Shown here piece by piece: positions 51,346-61,793 of a stretch of DNA of 64,000 bases (position 1 is the stretch's first letter; the number at the start of each line of letters is the position of its first letter). The stretch is from Loripinus fragilis (Eukaryota; Mollusca; Bivalvia; Lucinida; Lucinidae): NCBI GenBank assembly GCA_964019695.1, contig OZ026518.1, forward strand, positions 73,481,254-73,545,253. Direction: 5' to 3'. The position numbers and the translations under genes are program-made. The notes under the pieces were generated by a model. That model did not search any database, had not been told where the DNA came from, and saw nothing but the letters and a program-made list of their open reading frames with translations.

Positions 51346-52692
51346 TTAAGCTAATGGTAATCGTGATAGTGTGCCTTTAGGGAGGTGATCACTGGAAGAT
51401 GGCTCTGTGAAAACCACAGACTCATCGTCCATGACCTCCTCGCCATCTTTTTCAGCAAACACAGAATATGGATTCATTTCAGCTTGTTTTGCTTTTTCCA
51501 TTTGTTCTTTTTCTTTCTGTGCTTGTTCTTTTTGCCATTGCTGTTTTCTTTCTTCTTTTTGTTGTTTTTTAAGTTTGTCTTTCTCTTCTTTTTTCTTCCT
51601 CTCCTCCTCCTTCTTCATCATTTCCAGGGTTGCTGGCTTAAGTGCTGGCCCTGGACGAGGAGATGAAGCATTTTTGTCTTCTTTTCCCTTAGGTGTTTCT
51701 TTGGGTGTTTTTTCTGATGTTGATTTTTCTTGTTTTTTTAAGTATTCGTCAAAGCTGTCGTCTGTCTGTGTGGTTTTGTTTTCAGTTTGTGTTGATTTGT
51801 TGCAAGTGCCTGGTTTTACAGCACTTGCATATGATCTAGTATCATAAAATTGCTCATATTGTTTTCGAGCTTCTGGGAACGAGATGTTCTGTTCACATTT
51901 TATCTTAAGTATTTTCTTCTCTTTCTCCCAAGCTGGGCACTGTTTAGAGTTGGCAGGGTGTTCCCCTGAGCAGTTTACACACTTGGCTGGTCTTTGACAC
52001 TGGCCAACTGGGCAATGCTCAGGCATACTGCAGTTGACGCATATAGCCTGTCTGCCACACTTGTTCTCGTGGTGGCCAAACACTTGACATTGATAACAAC
52101 GAAGTGGATTTGGTAAAAATACGTCAACTTTGACTTGCATAAAACCTATTTTTACTACTGATGGTAAAACTGGTGAATTGAACGTGAATACAAATGTGTT
52201 TGTCGGTTTCTTTGCTCCATCACGGAAGACACTGATTCTACGAACATCTGTGACACCCTGTTCTCCCATGAACTCCAGAATATGCTCACAAGTCTGCCTG
52301 TTCAAGGCAGGACAGCGAACAATACCCTTGGATATGTTCAAGGAAGAATGTGGGGTCACTTTGCATTTCAGTCCGCAGAAGTTCTTCAAATTAAGAAGAG
52401 TTGTCTCATGTTTTTCCTTCGCACACTGTATCAGAAGGTCACCAGACCGTAGATTTTTTATGCTTTTGGGTTCACCTGTCAAACTCATTATAGTTTTATG
52501 TACAAGGAATGGAGAAAGAGAAGAAATACTTTCATCTTCCTTTTCTGAATGAATTATTAAAAATCTGGGTACATAAGGTTTTTTGTTTGAGGTAGACGAA
52601 CTTGAAGTAGTTGGTTGAGAAGCTGGGTACGAGTTTTCAGAGTCAGTATCTGAATTTGCTATGTGACGTTTTTTTGCTTTTTGTTTAGCCAT
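51346..52692 (-). CDS. LINE ORF1, zinc-knuckle RNA-binding protein
   Basis: 448 codons, intact, starting MAKQKAKKRHIAN. A Ser-rich N-terminus (~1-40) is followed by an RRM-like region (~45-205), then CCHC-type knuckles: CYQCQVFGHHENKC, CVNCSMPEHCPVGQC and CVNCSGEHPANSKQC (~207-255). A highly charged Lys/Glu coiled-coil-like segment (~335-400) and an acidic tail complete it. ORF1 proteins of this type bind the element's RNA and form the particle used for target-primed reverse transcription. The stop is TAA followed by ATA and the ORF2 ATG. The frames on the other strand across this region are shadows. Confidence 0.93.
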   Translation of the reverse strand: MAKQKAKKRHIANSDTDSENSYPASQPTTSSSSTSNKKPYVPRFLIIHSEKEDESISSLSPFLVHKTIMSLTGEPKSIKNLRSGDLLIQCAKEKHETTLLNLKNFCGLKCKVTPHSSLNISKGIVRCPALNRQTCEHILEFMGEQGVTDVRRISVFRDGAKKPTNTFVFTFNSPVLPSVVKIGFMQVKVDVFLPNPLRCYQCQVFGHHENKCGRQAICVNCSMPEHCPVGQCQRPAKCVNCSGEHPANSKQCPAWEKEKKILKIKCEQNISFPEARKQYEQFYDTRSYASAVKPGTCNKSTQTENKTTQTDDSFDEYLKKQEKSTSEKTPKETPKGKEDKNASSPRPGPALKPATLEMMKKEEERKKKEEKDKLKKQQKEERKQQWQKEQAQKEKEQMEKAKQAEMNPYSVFAEKDGEEVMDDESVVFTEPSSSDHLPKGTLSRLPLA

Positions 52693-53265
52693 GTAGTTTG
52701 TTTGTTTGATTCATCCTCCATGCTCTCCACCCACCGTGGAGCCCAACAAGGGAGCACTTTAATGGAGTGGCTTTCCAACCTCCAGTGCTAGAGTTACATA
52801 GAAGGTATACTTGCACAAATAGAATCTGCACAATTGACCCGTTAAGCCACTGCCTTCCAGGATTATTTTATAAAAGAAAGAAAGTTTAAGATAATGGACA
52901 CATGGTTGGCATCAGAACGATACTATAGAACGAAGATATAAGAAATATATTTTTTTACATTTTCAGAATCCTGGGGCTCAGCATGACAAAGCCGATTAGA
53001 AACACCGGGCCGTGTTTCCACCTCAGTCTACCCCGTCAAAGAGGCCAAAGAGACGTGTTGAGTCATACAGAATTTATAAACGTCCATATTCTGCATGCTC
53101 TCAGACTTCCAGGCCATCCCCTTCGAGTTACGAGAAAGCCACCCACGGCAGACTGGTGGGTCCTACTCTTAGCACTCCCAGAGGAGACAAGTATTACAAT
53201 CAATATCGTCCCCTGTGTGAAGTGTGCCCCAGAGACCGCGACAAGGTGGTAGGGACTCTCCAGGG
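52693..53265 (-). other. LINE 5' UTR, with a GC-rich outer part
   Basis: Between the ORF1 start and the TSD. The inner part (to ~52860) has ATCAAACAAACAAACTAC just before the ATG. The outer part (~52975-53262) is clearly more GC-rich than its surroundings and keeps several frames open, including 86 codons on the plus strand (53012-53272). It may be 5' UTR with an internal promoter, or a foreign piece joined at the 5' end. No other copy in the window reaches this far, so I cannot tell. Confidence 0.6.
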
Positions 53266-53278
53266 AGTATGAATGAGT

Positions 53279-53332
53279 GACTTTTGTATGACCTAAACGG
53301 AGAAGAGCTAAAATGACTTCTTTTCTAATGTG
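53279..53332 (-). mobile_element. LINE copy 1, 5' remnant beyond the nested insertion
   Basis: 'GACTTTTGTATGACCTAAAC' continues the ORF2 C-terminus of copy 1 directly after the TSD. It ends at the truncation point next to ATTCTTTT (53333-53340). Confidence 0.85.
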
Positions 53333-53754
53333 ATTCTTTTAGAGAAAACAGTAGCTAGCGCCGAGCCTATGTAGCAAGAAAACTCTACCCCCTCTCCGAA
53401 TCAATACTATTTGTTTGTTTGGTTTTTAACGACGCACCAACCCTTGTGGGTCATTAGCGTCAGACAGTATTAAACTAAACATGATGAAGATGGAAAAAGT
53501 AAAAAATTATAAGATAAAATAAAAGGAAAGATGATGATGAGTTTGTATAATAATTAGTTGCAATACGATTGTTGACAGGAGAGACCACGCACAATATCTG
53601 ACAGTTTCAAAGAGCTATTCAGATAACTGTACATGTTCTTTAACTGAACAGAATACAACATTAAAAAAAATCTGTATTATGGTCTGATACAAATGTAAAA
53701 CAAAACATGATTTTAAAAACAGCAATTAGATTTTGTTAAAAAGATTTATTTGTC

Positions 53755-54885
53755 TTAAAATGTCATAATACTATCAATATGTATATCTTGAAACAATTCT
53801 TTCATGTTATCAACATGGAAGCAATTATTTCTAACTTGTGCAAAATCGCCACATTCCAAAAGGAAGTGACGTACAGTGAATGTTGCGTCGCAACCAACAC
53901 ATTGTGGTTGCTCTTCACCTTGTAGTAAGTATGAATTAGTGACTCTTGTATGACCTAAACGGGGTCGAGCTAAAACTACTTTTTCTCTTCTAATGTTTCG
54001 AATAACTGATTGATATTCACCAATAGTTGGTTTGATGTCAAGAAGTTTATTGCCAATGCTGTTATTCCATGTAGTTTGCCATTCTTCCAAGATATATTTA
54101 TTGATAGATGGCTTAAAATTGGAAAATGGAATTTTAAAAGAAGTCAGTTCTAATGAAAGCGATGTTTTTGCTTGCTTATCTACCATCTCATTTCCTTGGA
54201 TACCTATATGACTAGGAATCCAACAGAGAGCAATTTCTTTATAAGCTAAGAGCTCATGACATTTTTCTAAAAGTTTCTGAATCTGTGGATTCTTTGAACT
54301 GGTATGGTTCATTGCTTTCAATACAGAAAACGAGTCAGAAAATATAATAAATTTATTGTTAGCATCACAAGTGCTAATGAAATCTAAAGCTAGATCAATT
54401 GCTTTGGCTTCAGCAGTGAAAATTGATGAATCGTCAGGTATACGTTGCATATTACTATGGTTGTCTGATATAACAGCACAACCAACCTTTGAGTCTTCCT
54501 TTGACCCATCAGTATAAATTTGTTAGTAATTCTTATAACGACTTTGCATTTTTCTGAAATCATCTTTTAATATTTGTGGATTTGCTTCAGATTTTTTCCC
54601 GGAATGTAAATCAAAGAGTATTTCAGGTGGTTTCATACACCAAGCTGGAATATTTGGTCTAAAATGTTTTTCAATATTTTGTGGTTTGACACCGGCAGAT
54701 TCTAAGAGTGGCGAAATTCTGATGCCAAATGATTTAATAGCTTTAGGTGTTTGTTCATATAAATTAACATTATTTGATGGGAATGTAACTTCATGAGCAG
54801 GATTTGATGGGTTAGCAGCAAGTCTTATAGCATATTGCAAAGACAGTTTCTCTCTTCGTGAGTATAGTGATGGTTCATCTGCTTC
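53755..54885 (-). pseudogene. LINE ORF2 C-terminal part (RNase H, zinc), twin-primed copy
   Basis: Frames with ADEPSLYSRREKLSLQYAIR, a break near 54523, then QRIPDDSSIFTAEAKAIDLA and NEMVDKQAKTSLSLELTSF through CVGCDATFTVRHFLLECGDF. A stop (TAG) before IYTDGSK separates the two pieces. RNase H acidic residues are otherwise kept. Confidence 0.88.
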
Positions 54886-56554
54886 ACAATGACGACTGTA
54901 AAGAAGCAATTAAACAGCGCAAGCAAGCTCTATCTAAATTCAAAAGATTTCCAAATACCAACAATTTCAATGACATCAAAGTATTTAGAGCTAAAGCCCG
55001 TAGAACAATTAAACTTTCAAAGCGTAAGTCATGGAGATCTTATGTTTCGAAAATCAATCATAAAACACCTATCAAAAAGGTTTGGGATATGATAAGAAAA
55101 ATCTCTGGAAAAATGAAATCCCCCAGTTACACACATCTAAATATGGTGGGTACTGACAGCAAAGCAACTTCAAAAACAGACGTTGCTGACACTTAGGAGA
55201 GAAACTTTTTGTCACAATTCATCATCATTCAATTACTCTGAATCCTTCAGAAAGATTAAAACCGAACAAGAGAAAGTTAAATTGAATTTTAAATCACAAA
55301 ATAATGAAATTTATAACAAAGATTTTAATTTAGATGAATTAGTTGAACCTATCACATGGCTCAGCCACGGGTCCTGATGAGATCCACTATCAAATGCTTA
55401 AACATCTCCCAGATACTTCCCTTGAAACTCTTTTGAATATATTTAATTACATTTGGACTACTGGTAAATTTCCAGAAGATTGGACCTTAGCAACCATAAT
55501 CCCAATTCCCAAACCTGAGAAAGATCCTGCGGAACCTAAAAAATAGACCTATAGCTTTAACAAGTTGTCTATGTAAAACACTTGAAAGAATGATAAATAA
55601 AAGACTTACTTGGTTTTTAGAATCCAATAATCATATATCGCGGTTCCAGTCTGGTTTCAGATCTGACCGCAGTACAACTGATAATTTAGTTAGATTGGAA
55701 ACCTTCATACATGATGCCTTTATTAAAAAGGAACATGTAGTTGCTGTGTTTTTTTATTTGGAAAAAGCTTACGATACCACATGGAGATATGGCATTTTAA
55801 AAGATATCCACAAACTAGGATTAAGAGGTAGACTTCCTACATTCATTGAAAACTTCCTTGCAGACCGCACCATGCAAGTCCGAGTTGGCTCCTCTCTGTC
55901 TGACTATTATGACCAGGATCAAGGTGTACCTCAAGGGGGCGTTCTATCTACAACACTTTTTAGTATCAAAATTAATGAAATTGTAAAATATTTAGGTAAT
56001 CTTACTGATTGCTCATTATACGTTGACGACTTCTGTATCTGTTATCGCTCGCAAAGCATGGCGACAATTGAACGTCAACTACAACAAAATTTGAATAAGA
56101 TTGAAAATTGGGCAACAAGCAATGGCTTTAAGTTTTCCAAATCAAAAAGACAGTGTGTACATTTCTGTCAGTTGCGCAAGCAACATGATGATCCGGTTTT
56201 ACATTTATATGGATCACCTATTCCAGTTGTTGAGGAATCTAAATTCCTTGGCATTTTATTTGATAGAAAACTCAGTTTATACCCCATATTAAATATCTCA
56301 AAGCTAAATGTTTAAAAGCATTGAATCTTTTAAAAGTGCTTTCCCATACTTCTTGGGGTGCAGACCGAACTACACTTCTCAAGCTGTATCGGTCTCTAGT
56401 CCGGTCAAAATTAGACTATGGCTGTATTATATATGGCTCTGCACGAAAATCATATCTTCAAATGCCTGATCCTATACATAACCAAGGACTTAGATTAGCT
56501 TTAGGAGCTTTTAGAACTTCTCCTGTTGCTAGTCTCTATGTGGAAGCAGATGAC
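54886..56554 (+). pseudogene. LINE ORF2 middle part (RT), inverted in the twin-primed copy
   Basis: Reads NDDCKEAIKQRKQALSKFKR through the linker and the RT to SPVASLYVEAD, with several frameshifts (about 55190, 55345, 55545 and 56275). Motif A reads FFYLEKAYDTTW, so the catalytic Asp is Tyr. B (GVPQGGVLSTTLF) and C (LYVDDFCI) are kept. It is on the opposite strand to the 3' part of the same element. Confidence 0.9.
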
Positions 56555-56564
56555 TACTATTTGT

Positions 56565-57260
56565 GATCAGGTTCTTATCCGTTTTCCACATCGCACTGAC
56601 AGATAATAATCACAATCATCTCTTAACACAATTTGTTTAAACCGCCAATTACTTCTGAAAAGAGCCAAATTTTGTTGGCGCGAATAACATTTTACTTTCA
56701 GTAAAGTTCTAAAACAAGAGGGTCACGTTGCCTTGGATCAATCTTATGATTTCTAAACCCTGTAGGCAGTTTTTGTATGTGCGAATTGGTTATCGTGATA
56801 GGTCCGTGTCGCTCTGTGGCAGTTTGTATCAACCCGTGTTAGACCCTTCTTATCCGTGCTAGCCCTTACTTACACCGTAGCAAACCGTTCTTCATCCGCA
56901 GTGCACACGCCATGAGACGTGTCGTTCCGTATTAAATCGTGTTATTTCTGTATCTAACCGTGGTGTTCTGTATTAGACCATAACAGACCGTATTGCTCAT
57001 GTCACCAAAAGGCTCCTTTCCTTTCAAATCCTTGGTTGATACGTCAAAACCGTAGCCACAACGTTGTGCATCTGTATCGGACTACAGAAGTTGGCATTTC
57101 CGGCATCATCAGTGAGATTTGATCCGTAGTGGAACCGGCGAGTTGATCCGTGAATGTGTGACCTGGGCATAGTTTTTCTTTTTTTGATTGATGACGCATA
57201 TTCGTATTCGTTTTCCCTTCTTCCAGTTATTTGCTCATGCAATTCTGGTACTGATCGCAT
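56565..57260. other. No gene recognised; degenerate CCGT-TTAGACC text
   Basis: Between 56800 and 57000 short variants of 'CCGTGTTAGACC' / 'CCGTATTAAATCG' / 'CCGTATTGCTC' recur irregularly. The rest shows no coding or repeat signal. Confidence 0.4.
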
Positions 57261-57263
57261 ATA

Positions 57264-57519
57264 TGTTTGTTTGTTTGTTTGGTTCTTAACGACGCATCAA
57301 CCCTTGTGGGTCATTAGCGTCAGACGGTATTAAACTAAACATGATGAAGATGGAAAAAGTAAAAATTTATAAGATAAAATAAAACGAATGATAATGATGA
57401 GTTTGTATAATGATAATTAGATGCAATACGATTGTTGACAGGAGAGACCACGTACAATATCTGACAGTTTCAAAGAGCTATTCAGATAACTGTACATGTT
57501 CTTTAACTGAACAGAATAC
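57264..57519 (-). mobile_element. LINE fragment, 3' UTR only
   Basis: Contains the terminal 'GGTTCTTAACGACGCATCAA' and 'CTGACAGTTTCAAAGAGCTA' blocks, ending at 'CAGAATACAATATTAA'. Severely 5'-truncated; no ORF2 sequence remains. Confidence 0.88.
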
Positions 57520-57916
57520 AATATTAACAAGAAAAACTATAACATGTGTTACATGTTATAAACGGCGTTGTTGAAAGGTTCTTGAGAGTAATAATAGATG
57601 AAGGATAATAATGAAGTTTTTTTGAAATGAGTCATTAAATGCTTGACGTTTCGCTAATACATAAACTATTCAATCAGACGGTGTGATGGGGAAGCAAGCT
57701 TTTGTGAAAACTTATGTTTGTTTTCAAACCACAGCGTCACCGAGACCCTTCGATTATGCATACAAAAATATAAGACTTTTTCCTTAACATAACTGTAAGT
57801 GGGCCGATCAAATATTAGATAGACATTTAATTGTTCAAAATATTATCCATTTTGGTCACTTGCTATACCACCGCAACTTTTCTTTACAAACACGGGTAGC
57901 TCTAAAAAAGAAACAG
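57520..57916. other. No gene recognised
   Basis: AT-rich sequence between two LINE fragments. Confidence 0.4.
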
Positions 57917-57929
57917 ACAGTCAGTGTTG

Positions 57930-58757
57930 TTTGTTTGGTTCTTAACGACGCATCAACCCTTGTGGGTCATTAGCGTCAGATAGTTTTAAACTAAACATGA
58001 TGAAGATGGAAAAAGTAAAAATTTATAAGATAAAATAAAAGGAATGATGTTGATGAGATTGTATAATGATAATTAGTTGAAATACGATTGTTGACAGGAG
58101 AGACCACGTACAATATCTGACAGTTTCAAAGAGCTATTCAGATAACTGTACATGTTCTCTAACTGAACAGAATACAACATTAAAAAATCTGTATTATAGT
58201 TTGATACAAATGTAAAACAAAACATGATTTTAAAATAGCAATTAGATTTTGTTAAAAAGATTTATTTGTCTTAAAAATGTCATAATACTATCAATATGTA
58301 TATCTTGAAATAATTCTTTCATGTTACCAACATGGAAACAATTATTTCTTACTTGTGCAAAGTCGCCACATTCCAAAAGGAAGTGACGTACAGTGAATGG
58401 AGCGTCGCAACCAACACATTGTGGCAGCTCTTCACCTAGTAGTAAGTAAGAATGTGTGACTCTTGTGTGACCTAAACGGAGTCGAGCCAAAACGACTTCT
58501 TCTTTTCTAAGGTTTCTAACAACTGATTGGTGTTCACCAATAGTTGGTTTTATCTCACGAAGTTTATTTCCAATGCTGTTATTCCATGAAGTATGCCATT
58601 GATCTAAGATATACTTATTTATAGATGGCTTAAAATTGGAAAATGGAATTTTAAAAGAAGTTGGTTCTAATGAAAGCGATGTTTTTGCTTGCTTATCTAC
58701 CATCTCATTCCCTTGTATTCCTATATGACTAGGAATCCAACAGAGAACAATTTCTTT
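57930..58757 (-). mobile_element. 5'-truncated LINE copy with 13-bp TSD
   Basis: The direct repeat ACAGTCAGTGTTG at 57917-57929 and 58758-58770 defines the ends. It contains the 3' UTR and the ORF2 C-terminus from the RNase H 'CWIPSHIGIQGNEMV' region. The frame from MVDKQAKTSLSLEPTSF (58703) to the stop at 58242 is uninterrupted, so this is a young insertion. Confidence 0.93.
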
Positions 58758-58789
58758 ACAGTCAGTGTTGAAAAACGTGTACTTATCGC

Positions 58790-59130
58790 ATCTTCAAGCA
58801 GAGAAGGCTCAGTCGAGTTTATGCCAATGCACAGCCTCGTCTGAGCTTTCGCTGCTTGCAGTAAACTAGAAAGAGAATCTTGAAATTAGGTATCTGTCGC
58901 AATTTAAAGCAACGAAGGCTCAGTCGAGTTTATGCCAATGCACATGCAGTCTCGCCTGTGATTTCGCTGCTCTTATCAGATGAGAAAAAATATGGAAATT
59001 TGCTATTTTTCGAATTTTAAAGCTAAGTCAATTTACGAAAATGCACAGACTCGCCTGAGCCTTCGCTGATCGCTGAAATGAGAAATAATATAGAAATTCG
59101 CTATTTCTCGATTTTTGAAGCTCAGTCGAG
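58790..59130. repeat. Diverged ~115-bp tandem repeat, three units
   Basis: 'GAAGGCTCAGTCGAGTTTAT' with GCCAATGCACA and 'TCGCCTGAGCTTTCGCTGCT'-like text starts near 58800 and 58915; a weaker third near 59025 has AAAATGCACAGACTCGCCTG. 'GAAATTTGCTATTTTTCGA' also recurs. Confidence 0.7.
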
Positions 59131-61793
59131 TTTGCGACAAGAGTAGCGTCTCAGTGGTGAGATGCAGCAGTATCAGGGTTTTTATACCCAGCATGCTTTT
59201 TTTGTTTTTTGGAATAAGTGAAATATGCCAACGTGAATTGTTCGCATATTATTTTGCATGTTAATTTGGCCGCCAAAGATAACTTGATTGTCCATTGTTT
59301 CTATGATGCTTCAGAATAATGTTAGCTCCTATCATGATTAAATCTCGTTAGCGAATTAATTAATCATATAGGCCTACAATTATGGGCGTGATTACTTAAT
59401 TCCCTAACACTCTCGTTAAAGGTGGGTTATCAAGTCATTGACAAACTCAACCGCTATAACGTATAGCTTTATTATCTCAATTCAAGTTAGGCCAATTCAA
59501 ATATACATTTTATTTTCATTCTCTTTGAGAGCTTTATATACTGACTTTTTCTTTATCATTTTTTATCCTCTTGCAAAATGGACCATGATTTGCCATGATT
59601 TCGATTTGCTCATGCTGTTCATTCTGACGTAATATCGACGTAAGTGTTTTTCAACAATTGTCGTCTGACAAATGTGAATTTAATTCAATTTGAAAGCAAA
59701 CACTTTTAGGTGGTAGCCAGATGTCTTAACAAATGGAAAATACACAAAAGTTTAAAGAAAAAATCGTTTTATTACACTCCCACTCGCAGCGTTTCTTTGC
59801 TAACGTCAGTCTTAAATTTTCAAACATCAATAACAGACGGGTGACGTCCGCGTATGTCGCGATACTTTTGTCTTTTATGCAACTGATTGAGGAGTATCTG
59901 TTGGCAACATTTTTTTTATTATTCCTGATCCTTATGATATAAACGGCCAATTACGTCAAAAATCAATGACGTCATATAGACGTAATGAACGTTGCCAAAG
60001 GCCTAAAACTTCATGATTTGATTTTGTCTTTCCTTTTGCTTTCAAGAACAAACATCAGTTCGAAAGCTTTTTTTCATTCATAATGGAAGGTATGGGTACT
60101 CTGTGACTTTTTGAATTTGAGTTGTCTCAGAATTATCTCGACGTCACGGCAATCATAAGCCACAGCGTTTCGAATTTCTTATTGAATGCAAGCTGAGTGA
60201 CGGAACTTGTCAATTTTATTTATCACATAATGAAAATATCTAATTTTTGACATAAATTAGCATTTATCAAGTGGTGCCTTTTTAAAGCCCTTCAGTATAG
60301 ATGACAAAACGAAATATATAATTGGTATCTAAAAAGTTTTTGTAGGCAAAAAATTGAAATTCCCTTGACATCGTCAATGCCGCAATAGAAATATAAATGG
60401 CGATTTTGGTCCCTTGATCAATTTTCTCTTAGAATATTAGATCAATTCAAATATTTTTTTTATATATATTTTTATACCCCTTGGGATTTTTTTAAACAAT
60501 AATATGAAAAAAACAACTGGGATTTAAAAGGTTTCTGTAGCCAAATTTTGGAATATACTCGACACCTTCAATACCGCGAAAACTGGTCCGGGGTGTAAAA
60601 TGCATGACAGGGTCCGGTATAAGTGCTAGTAATTAACAAAAAATCAAAAGTTATAATCTTTATAATCATTTTTAAGAAGGCTCTATAATGAAAATGTGAT
60701 CCAATTTTTAGGTCGACATTTGCATTTTGAATACCATTTTAAATACCATTGCAAACTCTGGTCCCGGAATTTGGTCCCGAGTCTCGGGCGTTGGTCCCGA
60801 CTTTTATACCTTCCCCTTGTTATCTTCAGTCTTTTATGAAAACCAATACTTGTCTGCGGGGAAAGAAGACTTCTCAAGTCGAAAGAATAATATCCCATGC
60901 ATTTTCCTCCTTTAGATGGAAAGAAATCCAACCCCAGCCATGAATTTGCGGATGATAGGAAAAATCTACAAGCATGATGATCGTTTGACACAATTTGCTT
61001 CGATGACATCGAAAACAAACCTGAGGTCAAACTAGACTGCTGCACTGCCCCCTCGTATGATATACGAGGTCGGTGAATCAGTCTAAGGTCAAACCAATCG
61101 AATGACCTATTTTCCGCGTTTTGCCTTTAATCTTTCTTAGGTTATTTTCTTTGCTTATTCATATTTTCTGGTTGTATGCCCGTTGTCCGTTCTGTTTGTT
61201 TAACATTTTTTTGCTTCTGTTTTCTAATAAAATGAAAAGTTCGTTTCTGTTTTATCGTGGCACAAAATAATTTAACCTCGCACACTGCTAAATATAGAAT
61301 GAATGTCGTCACAATGATTTACAGAATATATTTAATATTCTTATTTTAGAATTTCGTATCTATAACAATGAATTTATCAATAAGTTCGCCACAGAAAACC
61401 GCTTATAACACATAATTGGAAATATTTTCTTGGTAGAAATATTAATTAAAATAATTCTAAGTTAGACCATTAGTCCAGCTGGCGAGAGTGAAAAATAGGT
61501 ACAGCCCGTGGGGAGAACAGCTGTTGAACATCCGACATTTCCACTGAAAAGACACCCGATTTTAGACGTTTTAAATACTCTTTTAATAACAGAAGTCTAC
61601 ATTTGTTTTTACTTAACCCTTGGAAAAACGAAAAAAATAATCAAAACGTTATTCATTGAACAATAACTTTGATCACACCCCTCTTCGGAAGAGTCCATTT
61701 CAAAACCAATTACAATTATAGGCTAAGTAACCACTGTTTCATAAATGAACTAATATTAGTTACTTATCCATTAATAAGTAACGCCGTAGAAAA
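59131..61793. other. No gene recognised
   Basis: AT-rich sequence of mixed composition. 'CCTCGTATGATATACGAGG' at about 61032 is a short perfect palindrome. 'GACGTCATATAGACGTAAT' at about 59968 has ACGTC half-sites. The open frames here are short and lack support. Confidence 0.45.

Larger units (their letters stand above)
47053..53265 (-). mobile_element. Near-full-length I/Nimb-type LINE, 13-bp TSD
   Basis: Bounded by AGTATGAATGAGT at 47040-47052 and 53266-53278. In element order (minus strand): about 570 bp of 5' UTR, ORF1 52692-51346, ORF2 51342-47593, a 3' UTR whose last ~220 bp are tandemly duplicated, and a (CAAA)n tail. The EN-RT-RNase H order with a zinc-knuckle ORF1 fits the I superclade (I, Nimb and relatives). 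The clade name is my inference; a tree of RT would decide it. It lies inside LINE copy 1. Confidence 0.92.
53415..56554 (-). mobile_element. LINE copy with inverted 5' part (twin-priming structure), 10-bp TSD
   Basis: TSD TACTATTTGT at 53405-53414 and 56555-56564. The 3' part (minus, 53415-54885) covers ORF2 from ADEPSLYSRR to the end plus the 3' UTR. The 5' part (plus, 54886-56554) covers from NDDCKE in the endonuclease C-terminus to SLYVEAD. The breakpoints overlap by GAAGCAGATGA. Confidence 0.93.

Noticed and set aside
51385..52552. Plus-strand frames of 93-146 codons across the LINE ORF1 region
   Set aside because: Shadows of the minus-strand ORF1; the phenylalanine/serine-rich peptides are the complement of its Lys/Glu-rich segment.
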